64,000 bases of DNA from Roseibium alexandrii DFL-11 (GCF_000158095.2 NZ_CM011002.1:2185228-2249227); one strand, 5' to 3'. Positions 15,672 through 23,808 are shown, numbered from the stretch's first letter. Notes: generated by a model from the letters alone, not told the origin. A program made the numbers and translations.

Positions 15672-15702
15672 TCACGCCTCTCCAGGCTGCAGCCCCCTTT
15701 CT
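15645..15702 (+). repeat. 58-bp direct repeat, right copy
   Basis: Same orientation as 14536-14593, with three substitutions. Here the repeat runs into the complete gene starting at 15656, so this is probably the parental junction and the left copy a partial duplicate. Confidence 0.9.
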
Positions 15703-15958
15703 CTTGCTGCTCATCGCTGGTCTTTGCCTCGCCGCAACCTATTTAGCAGTCTCCCGCCACCAGAAATCTGGTGATCAAAGATCTTCCCGCATCCCGTCTT
15801 TCGGCAACTGGCCGGACGAGGACAACACCGACACAAGGCTCACCGGCGCCGGCTCGTTCCTCCCAGCCGCAAAAGATGCGCAGGTGACACTCGGCCCTGA
15901 CTGCCCCTCGAGGGCGGCAGGGCCGCTTTTCTTTGACGGGAAGGACCGCCGGGCATGA
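15656..15958 (+). CDS. Small membrane protein of the integrase operon
   Basis: A 100-residue protein with one N-terminal hydrophobic helix (about residues 12-31, AAAPFLLLLIAGLCLAATYL) and a polar Gly/Ser-rich remainder. It overlaps the upstream gene by 16 bp and the downstream gene by 4 bp. Its first 15 codons are duplicated at 14548 in front of the DUF4145 insert, where the frame then diverges. No family recognised. Confidence 0.5.
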   Translation: MPSTVITPLQAAAPFLLLLIAGLCLAATYLAVSRHQKSGDQRSSRIPSFGNWPDEDNTDTRLTGAGSFLPAAKDAQVTLGPDCPSRAAGPLFFDGKDRRA

Positions 15959-16227
15959 GCAAATCTGCACAGCCCCCGGCGCACGTGGCGCGCATTCGCC
16001 TGACGATCAGGAAGGCCCTGATCGAACTGGAAAACGCGGCACACGATGCAAAAAGGCGTGGCGATACGCTTTTGGCGCGCGATGTTTGCGCGATCGCCAA
16101 TGCCCTGAAAAACGCTGCCGAGCTGCGCCTCAATCCGCACGGCCCCATCGGTTCAGTCGGCGGACCGGGCCCGGCGAAGGTGAAGACACCCGCCGGGCAT
16201 CCCACACATGAGGGCACAGCACCATGA
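15955..16227 (+). CDS. Hypothetical phage protein
   Basis: A 90-residue basic, helical protein (ARIRLTIRKALIELENAAHD, AKRRGDTLLARDVCAIANAL) with a Gly/Pro-rich tail. It is joined to both neighbours by 4-bp ATGA overlaps, which supports translation as part of the integrase operon. It could be a small DNA-binding or architectural protein, but no family is recognised. Confidence 0.5.
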   Translation: MSKSAQPPAHVARIRLTIRKALIELENAAHDAKRRGDTLLARDVCAIANALKNAAELRLNPHGPIGSVGGPGPAKVKTPAGHPTHEGTAP

Positions 16228-16391
16228 ACACGCGCGCCAAGTTCAAGCAGGTGGACGTTAAACGCGCGATCAAGGCCGTGGTCGATGCCGGGCAACCCGT
16301 GCAAGAGATCGAGATCACGTCCGAAGGCACGATCCGCATCATCGTCAACAACGACAACAGCCTTGCAAAGGGACCGGAGCCTGACCTCTAA
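16224..16391 (+). CDS. 55-residue protein just before the integrase
   Basis: Short gene reading MNTRAKFKQVDVKRAIKAVV, then DAGQPVQEIEITSEGTIRII and a polar end. It overlaps the upstream stop by 4 bp, and its own TAA shares a base with the integrase ATG (TAATG). The helix plus beta-hairpin pattern, size and place directly before an integrase suit an excisionase-like or small accessory protein. Such small proteins are common before integrases in rhizobial prophages, but the role is inferred. Confidence 0.6.
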   Translation: MNTRAKFKQVDVKRAIKAVVDAGQPVQEIEITSEGTIRIIVNNDNSLAKGPEPDL

Positions 16392-17443
16392 TGGCAGCCA
16401 TGCCCAAACGCCGCCTTCCACACCTCCGCCGTGAGAAATCAAGACACGGCCGCGTCAAGTGGTTCTTCCGCCTTGGCGACGGCCCGCGCATTCGCTTGCC
16501 GGATGACTACGATCTCGATCCGGCCTCAGGCTTCATGCAGGCTTACCAGGCCGCACTGACCGGATCAGACGTTCCGAAAAAACCGCGATCACGATACCCG
16601 CAAAACACCCTCGGTTGGCTACTGGACCAGTATGAACAGAGCGCCAAATTCGCTGCACTGGCAAAAGCCACGCGGCAAAGTTACGGCTACCAAATAAAAG
16701 CGATCCGGGAAAAAAGCGGCAGCGTGCGATTGATCGATATCACGGAGCGCTCGATCCGCCGCGCGCGAGAGGCCAGAGCGGCTACGCCCAACGCGGCGAA
16801 TGCGTTCTTGAAAGTCATGAAAGTCGCCTTTGCCTGGGGGATGGAATCCGGCCTTCTTGACGATGTCATCGACCGCGACCCGGCAAAAGAAGTCAAACGC
16901 ATCGACATCAAGACCGAGGGTCACCACACCTGGACCGTCGAAGAAATCGAACGGTATGAAGCGCGTTGGCCTCTTGGCACGATGGAACGGTTGGCCCTGG
17001 ATCTTTTGGCCTGCACGGGCTTGCGCCGGGAAGATGTCTACCAGATCGGCCGGCAGCACATCAAAGGCGGCGAAATCCATGTCCGCGCCAGTAAGACGGG
17101 CGGCTGGATCTATCTGCCTGTTCTGCCGGCGCTGCAGGAATCAATCGACGCCACCAAGACAGGCGAATTGACGCTGTTGCTCAACACAAAAGGGCAACCG
17201 CACTTGAACGCCAAGGCTTTCGGCAAGTGGTTTGGCAAGGCCTGCGAACGCGCGGAGGTGCCTGGCCGCGCGCACGGTATGCGCAAAGCCGCGGCAACAC
17301 TGGTGGCCGAGCGCGGCGCAACGGTTCACCAGATGATGGCCATCTTCGGATGGGACAGCGAGCGCATGGCAATCCACTACACCCGCAAGGCAAACCGGAA
17401 GAAAATCAGCTTGGAACACGGCGAGCTTCTGGACAGAAAATGA
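16391..17443 (+). CDS. Tyrosine recombinase (phage integrase)
   Basis: A 350-residue site-specific recombinase. The N-terminal arm-binding and core-binding parts (about residues 1-165) contain LGWLLDQYEQSAKFAALAKA, the SAM-like core domain. The catalytic part shows Arg in CTGLRREDVYQIG (about 212), Lys in the RASKTGGW hairpin (about 236), His-x-x-Arg in RAHGMRKAAATL (about 296-299), Trp in IFGWDSE and the nucleophile Tyr in IHYTRKANR (about 335). It ends the rightward operon and lies 182 bp from the end of the GTA capsid gene, so the attachment site should be in between. Confidence 0.93.
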   Translation: MAAMPKRRLPHLRREKSRHGRVKWFFRLGDGPRIRLPDDYDLDPASGFMQAYQAALTGSDVPKKPRSRYPQNTLGWLLDQYEQSAKFAALAKATRQSYGYQIKAIREKSGSVRLIDITERSIRRAREARAATPNAANAFLKVMKVAFAWGMESGLLDDVIDRDPAKEVKRIDIKTEGHHTWTVEEIERYEARWPLGTMERLALDLLACTGLRREDVYQIGRQHIKGGEIHVRASKTGGWIYLPVLPALQESIDATKTGELTLLLNTKGQPHLNAKAFGKWFGKACERAEVPGRAHGMRKAAATLVAERGATVHQMMAIFGWDSERMAIHYTRKANRKKISLEHGELLDRK

Positions 17444-17492
17444 ACAGATTCCGCCGCACCCTGCGTCAAAATCCGCCGCACCTAAAGAAAAA

Positions 17493-17526
17493 CCCCAAGG
17501 AAACTGCGGCGTCGCAGCCCTTGGGG
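17493..17526 (+). terminator. Strong hairpin after the integrase
   Basis: Arms CCCCAAGG (17493-17500) and CCTTGGGG (17519-17526) enclose an inner stem CTGCG/CGCAG. There is no T-run, so it may be a Rho-independent-like structure with a weak tail or part of an integrase binding site near the expected attachment site. Confidence 0.5.
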
Positions 17527-17625
17527 ACAGTCTGGGGAGGAACGACCCTCATCGTTCATGAACAGATGTGGGTCTGCTTGTTAAGACTTGCAAGGCAAGA
17601 TAACGTGAGGCTTGCGTGAAAAGAT

Positions 17626-18948
17626 TTATGCAGCGAACGTCAAAAGCTTAATTGCATCATAGTCCTGCACACCGCCGCCAACCCGTTTTGTGGTGTAGAA
17701 CAGCACATAGGGCTTTGCGGAATATGGATCGCGCAGCAGGCGTACGCCCATCCGGTCGACCACCAAATAGCCGCGCCGGAAGTCGCCGAAGGCAACCGCG
17801 GGGGCGTCATTGGCAATGTCCGGCATGTCCTCAGCTTCCGTAATCGGGAAATTCAGCAAGGTCGCCGCCCCGTCCACACCGGCAGGCGGCTGCCACAGAT
17901 AGGTCCCGTCGCCGTCCTTCAGCTTGCGGATTTCGCTCTGGGTCTTCCGGTTCATGACGAACCGGCCGTTTTGCCGGTAGCCGCTCTTCAAGGAATAGAT
18001 GAGGTCGATCAACGTATCGCCAGCATCCGATGCCGGAAACGCTCCGGCCGCGCCGGTGGCCATCGTGCCAAGCGAGCCCCAGGCCCAGCTGTTCTCAGCA
18101 ACACGCGGTGCCTGAAGGAAACCGAGCGGCTTGTTGACGCCATCACCATTGACAAAGGCCGCTCCCTCCTGCTCGGCAAAGGCGGCCTCCACCTCTTCTG
18201 CGATCCACTGATCCATGTCGACCGCCGCATCATCCAGCAGCGTCGATGTAGCTGCGGGCATCGCATAAAGCTCCATCGCCGGAAATGTCAGCTCCGCCAG
18301 TTGCGGGCTGTTCGTCTGCGGCCGGGCGGCGGTTTCACCAACCCATCCGGATTGCGGGCCGGTCACCGCGAAGGGCTTCTTGTAGGTCGAGGATGAGACC
18401 TGCCGGATGCCGGAAATGGCCCGGATGGGAGAAACTTGCGACAAGCGCCGCATGATCCCGGCTTCCGTTTCCTCCGGCACCAGATAGCCACCATCCGGAT
18501 CAGATCCGGCCGACAGGGCTTTGACTTCCAGCGGACGCAAGGGCTGTTCCCGGCCGGACCGCACATAGGTCTCAAAGGCCGCTTTGTGTTCCAAGGCTGC
18601 CGATGTCATCTGCCGCTGGCCCTGCCTGCCGATCTGAGGACGGCGGCTTTTCAGGGTCAGATCGTCCAGACGTCTTTGTGTTGCATCGAGAGCCGCATCC
18701 AGCCGGTCGAGTTTTTCCAGCGACACAATATCCGCGCTGCCCCGGCTTTCAATTTCCGCTAGGCGCGCGTCGTTGACGGCCCGGTAGCTTTCAAAGGTCC
18801 GGAAGAACGCGTCGAAGGTCCGGGCAACGTCATCTCCGCCTGTTGCATCGGTGGTTGGAGCAGCCGGAACCGGCGGCAATCCACCAGGCATGTCCGCCTT
18901 GGTTTCCAGCGGCAGGTCATCGGGCGTCCAGTCTGAAAGTCTTGTCAT
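17626..18948 (-). CDS. GTA major capsid protein (HK97 fold, g5-like)
   Basis: A 440-residue HK97-type capsid protein from ATG 18948. The N-terminal part (to about residue 130) is a helical scaffold-like delta domain (FDAFFRTFESYRAVNDARLA, EIESRGSADIVSLEKLDRLD), removed by the protease in related particles. The shell domain includes GSDPDGGYLVPEE and VNGDGVNKPLGFL, and ends YDAIKLLTFAA, which looks complete. Its start shares a base with the protease stop (TAATG). In a normal RcGTA-like cluster the adaptor g6 should follow; here the prophage integrase does. Confidence 0.92.
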   Translation of the reverse strand: MTRLSDWTPDDLPLETKADMPGGLPPVPAAPTTDATGGDDVARTFDAFFRTFESYRAVNDARLAEIESRGSADIVSLEKLDRLDAALDATQRRLDDLTLKSRRPQIGRQGQRQMTSAALEHKAAFETYVRSGREQPLRPLEVKALSAGSDPDGGYLVPEETEAGIMRRLSQVSPIRAISGIRQVSSSTYKKPFAVTGPQSGWVGETAARPQTNSPQLAELTFPAMELYAMPAATSTLLDDAAVDMDQWIAEEVEAAFAEQEGAAFVNGDGVNKPLGFLQAPRVAENSWAWGSLGTMATGAAGAFPASDAGDTLIDLIYSLKSGYRQNGRFVMNRKTQSEIRKLKDGDGTYLWQPPAGVDGAATLLNFPITEAEDMPDIANDAPAVAFGDFRRGYLVVDRMGVRLLRDPYSAKPYVLFYTTKRVGGGVQDYDAIKLLTFAA

Positions 18949-19436
18949 TATGCATACTCCCTTGATCCAATGTGCGGTGTACGTGGGGTTGGCGTGTTCG
19001 AAGGCGATGTCAAAAGCCGGACCCGTGCCTCGTCGACTTGCGGGAAGGTGACGAGGGAAATCTCCCAAAGATCGATGTCTTGCAGGATTCGGCCCGATCC
19101 GCGGTGCGGTCTACGGGCGGTGCGCGCCTTGAAGCCGATGGAAAGCCCGGAAAGAGCCCCTGCCCGAATAAGGCTCGACGCCTCGAAGGCTGCAACAACG
19201 CCCGGGGCGAGTTCCCCTTCGGCCCATAGACCGTGTTTTGTTTCCATCAGCCGCGTCCAGCGTCCGAGTGGGCGTGCCGGATCGTGTTGCCACAACAGCG
19301 CAACACGTGCCGGCGGACGCTGGCGGAGGCTGCGCCTGAAGGCTCCGGGCAAAACCGTATCGCCAGCCCCGTCAGCCTTTCCGAAAACGCTGGCATAACC
19401 GGCAATCCGAACTGCGGCACCTGCCGTTCCGGCCAT
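18948..19436 (-). CDS. GTA prohead protease (g4-like)
   Basis: A 162-residue HK97-family serine protease. Signatures are IAGYASVFGKADGAGDTVLP near the N terminus, LLWQHDPARPLGRW with the catalytic-type His (about residue 50), and RAGALSGLSIGF with the nucleophile Ser (about 97). It cleaves the capsid delta domain during head maturation. Start and stop overlap both neighbours, so the genes are translationally coupled. Confidence 0.9.
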   Translation of the reverse strand: MAGTAGAAVRIAGYASVFGKADGAGDTVLPGAFRRSLRQRPPARVALLWQHDPARPLGRWTRLMETKHGLWAEGELAPGVVAAFEASSLIRAGALSGLSIGFKARTARRPHRGSGRILQDIDLWEISLVTFPQVDEARVRLLTSPSNTPTPRTPHIGSREYA

Positions 19437-19648
19437 CAGGTCCGGTCCCCGTGAGAAGGTTTGACGTCTTCTCTCACCTGAATCGCCAAGTGATATAGAC
19501 GGCCCGAAAAATCCCGAAAAACCGGCAAATGCTCGGTCCGGTGACCGGATGCCTTGACGCCAAACCGCTGAAGCAGCGTTGTTTTCGTGCCGCGGCGCGC
19601 ACGGCTATGCGTTCTCCCGCTGTCCAGGGAGTTGCTTTGAAGGCTCAT
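19436..19648 (-). CDS. Small protein between g3.5-like and protease genes of the GTA
   Basis: A 70-residue, very basic protein. The start is supported by AGGAGGGCGGA directly upstream, and its TGA overlaps the protease start (TGATG). No fold is obvious; the sequence includes RRGTKTTLLQRFGVKASGHR. RcGTA itself has no named gene here, though small frames between g3.5 and g4 occur in other alphaproteobacteria. Possible assembly factor. Confidence 0.5.
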   Translation of the reverse strand: MSLQSNSLDSGRTHSRARRGTKTTLLQRFGVKASGHRTEHLPVFRDFSGRLYHLAIQVREDVKPSHGDRT

Positions 19649-19676
19649 TCCGCCCTCCTTTCAAGATAAATTGGCC

Positions 19677-19874
19677 TTAAAGCGTTCCGAGCTCAGCGAG
19701 ATAACGGTTCAGCCGGGCAACCTCGCTGACGAAGTCGGAAAACCGCTGATTGGAAATGGCAAGCTCGCGGATCAGCACAAGCCCGATCAGTGTGGCCGTT
19801 GCGGCCCACAGAAACAGCGCGAGATGGGCCAGATCCCCGCGCGCCATGACATGGGCTGTTAAGTCTTCAATCAT
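19677..19874 (-). CDS. GTA g3.5-like small membrane protein
   Basis: Sixty-five residues with one central hydrophobic helix (about residues 18-38, LALFLWAATATLIGLVLIRE) and a helical C terminus. It overlaps the portal gene end by 8 bp and has the size, position and single helix of the small ORF known between portal and protease genes in RcGTA-like clusters. Role not established. Confidence 0.7.
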   Translation of the reverse strand: MIEDLTAHVMARGDLAHLALFLWAATATLIGLVLIRELAISNQRFSDFVSEVARLNRYLAELGTL

Positions 19875-21081
19875 CCTGCGCCTCCCCTAACGTGCCGCCC
19901 CGCGCGCCGTAGCCGACAGCCTGACGCTTTTCGTCGTCCGACAGGAACGAAGCCACACCGACGCGCCGCCACAGGGCCTCCCGCTCCGACGACAAGGCCT
20001 CGATCGCATCAAGATCCGGCTCCAGATGTAAACCTTGGCCGAAGGCTGGTCCCAGCCAGCTGGCAAGATGGCCCGCCGTCCGCCGCACCAGCGGCAGGAC
20101 AGCCCCGCGCCAAAGCGCCCGGCCGGCCTCCTGATAATTGGCGTAGGTGTTGTCTCCCGGTATGCCGAGCAGCATGGGCGGCACCCCAAAAGCGAGTGCG
20201 ATCTCCCGGGCGGCCTGGTTCTTGGCCTCTATGAAATCCATATCCTTCGGGGTCAGCCCCATCGGCTTCCAGTCGAGCCCGCCTTCCAGCAACAGGGGCC
20301 GGCCGGCGTTACGCGCGCCTTGATAGCCGTCTTCCAACTCGGCCTTTAGCCGGTCGAACTGATCGCTTGTCAGATTAAGCGCATCGCCGGCACCATAGAT
20401 CAGCGCTCCGGAGGGCCGGGCGGCATTGTCGAGCAGCGCCTTGTTCCAGCTTGCCGCCGCATTGTGAATGTCGAGGGCCATCTGTGCAGCTTCAACCGGC
20501 GCGAATCCATAATGATCATTCAGTGGATGAAACAGCTTCAGATGCCGGAGGGGAGCTGCCTCTTCTCCGTCTTCCGCTTCTGCAGCCAGGCGCACGGTGC
20601 GGCCCGCGGCGGTGTAGTCGAAGGCCTCCGGCCAGCCATGCGGTCCCGGCACGACCTTCACCCTGTCCGGCCGGAGTGCATAAAGCTCCCGCGGGACACC
20701 ATCCACCGGCACCTGCTCAAGATAGGCATTGCCGGAGACCAACAGGTAACCGTAAAGCGCCTCCAGAAAATCAGCGCCGGTTTCATGGGTATTCGGCCGG
20801 GCGAGCAGTGCCAGCAATGGATGTTCCGACAGCTCCCGATCGCCTTTAAAGAGCAGCAGAGGCACAGCGGCGGCCGTCTCCGACAGCAACCGGACCGCCC
20901 GGTGCACGACCGGGTTCTTTGCAAAACCTTCCTGGGCCAGAGCCGCATAGTCGCGCGGGCTCCAGACCGGCTGCGCCGTCCCCTGGATCGCGAGAAGAGG
21001 TCCGGTGCGGGAGGCTTTTTCCTCAAGTTCCGCTGCGGGATCTGCGCCCCAGAGTGATTCAAGTGCCTTTTTTAAGCGCAT
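19867..21081 (-). CDS. GTA portal protein (g3-like)
   Basis: A 404-residue HK97-type portal. Family features are VWSPRDYAALAQEGFAKNPV with VHRAVRLLSETAAAVPLLLF (about residues 39-80), AYLEQVPVDGVPRELYALRP, and AFGVPPMLLGIPGDNTYANY (about 294-313). It forms the dodecameric ring at the head vertex through which DNA is packed. The closeness of the N-terminal block to alphaproteobacterial GTA portals is the reason for the GTA call. The SRPBCC gene separates it from the terminase. Confidence 0.92.
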   Translation of the reverse strand: MRLKKALESLWGADPAAELEEKASRTGPLLAIQGTAQPVWSPRDYAALAQEGFAKNPVVHRAVRLLSETAAAVPLLLFKGDRELSEHPLLALLARPNTHETGADFLEALYGYLLVSGNAYLEQVPVDGVPRELYALRPDRVKVVPGPHGWPEAFDYTAAGRTVRLAAEAEDGEEAAPLRHLKLFHPLNDHYGFAPVEAAQMALDIHNAAASWNKALLDNAARPSGALIYGAGDALNLTSDQFDRLKAELEDGYQGARNAGRPLLLEGGLDWKPMGLTPKDMDFIEAKNQAAREIALAFGVPPMLLGIPGDNTYANYQEAGRALWRGAVLPLVRRTAGHLASWLGPAFGQGLHLEPDLDAIEALSSEREALWRRVGVASFLSDDEKRQAVGYGARGGTLGEAQDD

Positions 21082-21229
21082 GAAATATCAATCCTTTCCG
21101 CGCCCGTTAAAGCGCCGAGTCAAGGCTTTGAGAAACCGATTCAGTGTCTTGGCAAACTGATTCAAACGCGCCGCTTCGCACGCCCAGCAAAGCTGTTATT
21201 CTTTACGCCTCCAGGAGGCAGGACGTGAG

Positions 21230-21667
21230 ATGACCAATCAGAACGTGATTCAGATCGAACGCGGTTTTCCGGTCGCCCCCGCTGTTCTCTGGTCACTCTG
21301 GACCGAGGACCAACATCTGTCAGCCTGGTTCGGACCTCACGTCTCTTTAGAGCCAAGTGCGGGCGGTGCGTTCCGCGAAGTCTGGACCAACGATGGCCGC
21401 CAGACTGTCACCTCCGGCACCATCGTTACCTTCGATCCGCCCACGACCCTCGCCTGGACGTGGGCCGATGATGACTGGTCTGGGGCAACGCTCCTCACGC
21501 TGTCGATCGTTGCTGAACGCAACGGCGCGCGTCTCACCCTCATCCACAGCGGCTGGCACGATCTTGCAGAAAACGCGTCCGGTTCTCTGCGCGATGCCCA
21601 CGCGTCCGGATGGACCATGCATCTGACCAACCTGGAACGCTATTGCCTGACGCTGCTCGGCAAGTGA
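21230..21667 (+). CDS. SRPBCC/AHSA1-domain protein inside the GTA cluster
   Basis: A 145-residue START-like (SRPBCC, AHSA1 subgroup) protein: IERGFPVAPAVLWSLWTEDQ, LSAWFGPH, GGAFREVWTNDG, then a C-terminal helix SGWTMHLTNLERYC. These proteins bind hydrophobic ligands or partner proteins; none is specified here. It is on the opposite strand to the GTA genes and lies exactly between portal and terminase, ending 8 bp from the terminase stop. Known RcGTA clusters are contiguous here, so this is either an insertion or a conserved accessory of this lineage. Confidence 0.8.
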   Translation: MTNQNVIQIERGFPVAPAVLWSLWTEDQHLSAWFGPHVSLEPSAGGAFREVWTNDGRQTVTSGTIVTFDPPTTLAWTWADDDWSGATLLTLSIVAERNGARLTLIHSGWHDLAENASGSLRDAHASGWTMHLTNLERYCLTLLGK

Positions 21668-21674
21668 GGCTTCT

Positions 21675-22979
21675 CTAAAGCCCACGCACCTTTGGTTCCG
21701 CCTTAGGGCCCAGCATCAGGTCCGAGACCGCCCAGACGAGGGCGTCCAACCGATCGGGGGAGCGCCTGCCGGAGAGACCGCCGGGGCCGAAATCGGCCAT
21801 CTCGTCTTCGAGCTCGGGAAATGTGCCTGCATGGTGTACCTTGCCCTGGTCGTAGAGCATGGCGACGGGCTCGGCCCGGGAGAATTTTCCCCGGGTGGCC
21901 CGCACCTGTTTCACCGGCACGGACGGATCCGCGCTCGCAATCACTTGCGCGACCATGTCGCCGCCCTGGTTGACCTCGGCGATCAGGCAATCGGCCTTCA
22001 ATCCGTGCCAGAGGCCGATGGCAGCCTCGGCCCAGTCGGCGGGTTTGGCCGGGCGGCGGCTGCGGTCGGCCAGAACATAAGCCTTGCCGTCGCTGCCGAG
22101 CCCGGCGGCAACAATGCCGCAAGCGTCGGACTTGGCCGTTGCCGTCACCGGCGGGTCGATGGCAATGACAATGCGCGTCAGATCCTCCGGCGCGGCCGCA
22201 ACCCTTGCAGCCTCCAATCCATCCCGCGACCAGAGCGCGTCCGGCCGGTCCTCGATCAGTTCACCGTCCAGTTCCTGCCGGCCAAGGCGCGTGCCGCCAT
22301 ATCGGCCGACCACGGCCTCCAGAAAACCCGGCGCCAGAAACAGCGCATTGGCCTTGGTCGGAGCATGGGTGATGGCGGTCCCCGCCTGTTTCATCAGGCG
22401 TTTTAGGAGCGGCACCGGCCGCGGCGTCGTCGTGATCAGCTGGCGGGGTTTGCTGCCCAGCCTCAGCCCGAACTGCAACATGTCGAAGGTCTCCTCGGCA
22501 TAGGTCCATTTAGCAAGTTCATCGCACCAGGCGATGTCGAATTGCGGCCCCCTCAAGGCCTCCGGGTCTTCGGCGGAAAAGGTCTGCGCCACCGCGCCGT
22601 TCGGCCATTCCAGCCGGCGGCGGCTCGGGGTCCATTGCGGCCGCTCCCCGCCGGGATGTACGGCCAGAAGTCCGGAGACCCCTTCCACCATCACCTCGCG
22701 GACATCCGCATAGGTTTCGCCGACAAGCGCGATCCGCCCGGCAAAGCCCGGTTCACACCAGCCGTGCCCGAGCGCCCGCGCCCGGATCCATTCCGCCCCG
22801 GCCCGTGTCTTTCCGGCGCCGCGCCCGCCCATCAACAACCAGACCGCCCAGTTTGTTTCCGGCGGTAACTGGTGCGCATGGGCAAAGACCGGCCAGTCGA
22901 AGGTCAGGAATTTCAGATCCTCCGGGCTCAAGGCGGCAAGGACCGCCTCAATCCGCCCCAGCTTCGCACAATCGCTCAA
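21675..22979 (-). CDS. GTA large terminase (g2-like)
   Basis: About 434 residues. The ATPase shows Walker A in LLMGGRGAGKTRAGAEW, Walker B with catalytic acid in FDIAWCDELAKW, and the motif LITTTPRPVPLLKRL. The nuclease half starts with RIVIAIDPPVTATAKSDACG and includes AEVNQGGDMV. It pumps DNA into the head; GTA terminases package host DNA at random by headful. The start is uncertain: TTG 22979 keeps a small overlap with g1, while ATG 23051 would overlap it by 104 bp. Confidence 0.9.
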   Translation of the reverse strand: MSDCAKLGRIEAVLAALSPEDLKFLTFDWPVFAHAHQLPPETNWAVWLLMGGRGAGKTRAGAEWIRARALGHGWCEPGFAGRIALVGETYADVREVMVEGVSGLLAVHPGGERPQWTPSRRRLEWPNGAVAQTFSAEDPEALRGPQFDIAWCDELAKWTYAEETFDMLQFGLRLGSKPRQLITTTPRPVPLLKRLMKQAGTAITHAPTKANALFLAPGFLEAVVGRYGGTRLGRQELDGELIEDRPDALWSRDGLEAARVAAAPEDLTRIVIAIDPPVTATAKSDACGIVAAGLGSDGKAYVLADRSRRPAKPADWAEAAIGLWHGLKADCLIAEVNQGGDMVAQVIASADPSVPVKQVRATRGKFSRAEPVAMLYDQGKVHHAGTFPELEDEMADFGPGGLSGRRSPDRLDALVWAVSDLMLGPKAEPKVRGL

Positions 22980-23532
22980 GACGGCGCGCAAGTGCCGCGC
23001 GCAACTCCTCCCGGTCGTCAAGGTTTTCGTCCTCCCCGTCCGGCTCCGCATCCGTTTTCAAGTCCATCAGGGCGGTCAAGGTCTTGGCAAGGCTTGCCAG
23101 CGTCTTGACCGTCTTGTCGATTTCCTGAAGCCCGCCAGAGGGTGTCCCCGCGCCAGCCTCCTCAAACAGGTCCGCGAGCCGCGCTTCCAGCTGATCCATC
23201 TGTCCGGCGAAAGCCCGGTAGAGCCGCGCGGCCATATCCTTCGGGCTTTCCGGCGTTTTCTGCTGACCCACATCTCCGTCCGGCACTGCCCCGTCCATTG
23301 CGCCCTCCCGGACGGAACAGCATGAAGATCCTTGATCGGGGGGCCCGGACTTCTCCGCCTCTTCTCGACCTGAGTGTCCGACCTCTTCTCCGGAGACCGC
23401 CGAGACGTTGCACACCTGCTGTTTCGACTGCCTCTTGCGTTTCTGCTTCAGAGCCTTTTCGCGCTTCAGCGTGTCGGCAAGGCCCTGACCTGAAAACTGC
23501 GCCTTCACGTTCGATCCCCCGCACTCGCTCAC
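22948..23532 (-). CDS. GTA g1-like small terminase/packaging protein
   Basis: A 194-residue protein from GTG 23532 with GGAGGAAGCTGA just before it. The last 100 residues carry the part known from g1-like proteins: MAARLYRAFAGQMDQLEARL, a Gly-rich break, then LQEIDKTVKTLASLAKTLTA and a helical end. The N-terminal half is Ser/Lys-rich and looks disordered. In RcGTA, g1 is the small terminase that delivers DNA to g2. First gene of the head operon. Confidence 0.75.
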   Translation of the reverse strand: MSECGGSNVKAQFSGQGLADTLKREKALKQKRKRQSKQQVCNVSAVSGEEVGHSGREEAEKSGPPDQGSSCCSVREGAMDGAVPDGDVGQQKTPESPKDMAARLYRAFAGQMDQLEARLADLFEEAGAGTPSGGLQEIDKTVKTLASLAKTLTALMDLKTDAEPDGEDENLDDREELRAALARRLERLCEAGAD

Positions 23533-23550
23533 TCAGCTTCCTCCAGGCAC

Positions 23551-23573
23551 AAAAAAACCGGCGAATGCCGGTT
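23551..23573 (-). terminator. Terminator-like hairpin in the GTA leader
   Basis: On the minus strand AACCGGC-ATTC-GCCGGTT is followed by a T-run (to 23551). It lies only about 20 bp before the g1 start and 8 bp before its ribosome site, with no minus-strand gene ending nearby. It could act as an attenuator for transcripts starting further upstream. Confidence 0.7.
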
Positions 23574-23654
23574 GAGTTTGATGATAGGGCCCATCCCTCT
23601 CAGGTATCACCCTCGGCCTTGTGCTGAGGATCCATATTTTTCAATATGTTATGG

Positions 23655-23677
23655 ATGTTCGGAACAAGTCCGAACAT
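23655..23677. promoter_or_regulatory. Perfect 9-bp dyad upstream of the GTA operon
   Basis: ATGTTCGGA-ACAAG-TCCGAACAT, a perfect inverted repeat about 125 bp upstream of g1. It is a good candidate operator for GTA control. The gene-free stretch 23533-24245 otherwise holds the hairpin above, a REP-like palindrome and low-complexity sequence, with no gene I can support. Confidence 0.45.
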
Positions 23678-23789
23678 GACGCAGGAGGAAAAATCGGACT
23701 TCGTCAGCCGATTGAACTGTCAGATTCTAACTCATTGAATCAGGCCCAATTTCCTCCCAGGAACATCACCCGCTGCGATCACTGTGCCG

Positions 23790-23808
23790 CCCCGGACTTG
23801 ATCCGGGG
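23790..23808. repeat. REP-like palindrome, copy 1
   Basis: CCCCGGA-CTTGA-TCCGGGG. The same core, in the opposite orientation, recurs at 57443-57473. Such short GC-rich palindromes are typical intergenic repeats of alphaproteobacterial genomes. Confidence 0.7.

Noticed and set aside
17493..17526. Hairpin read as a CRISPR or att core
   Set aside because: There is only one copy, with no repeat array or matching sequence in the window.
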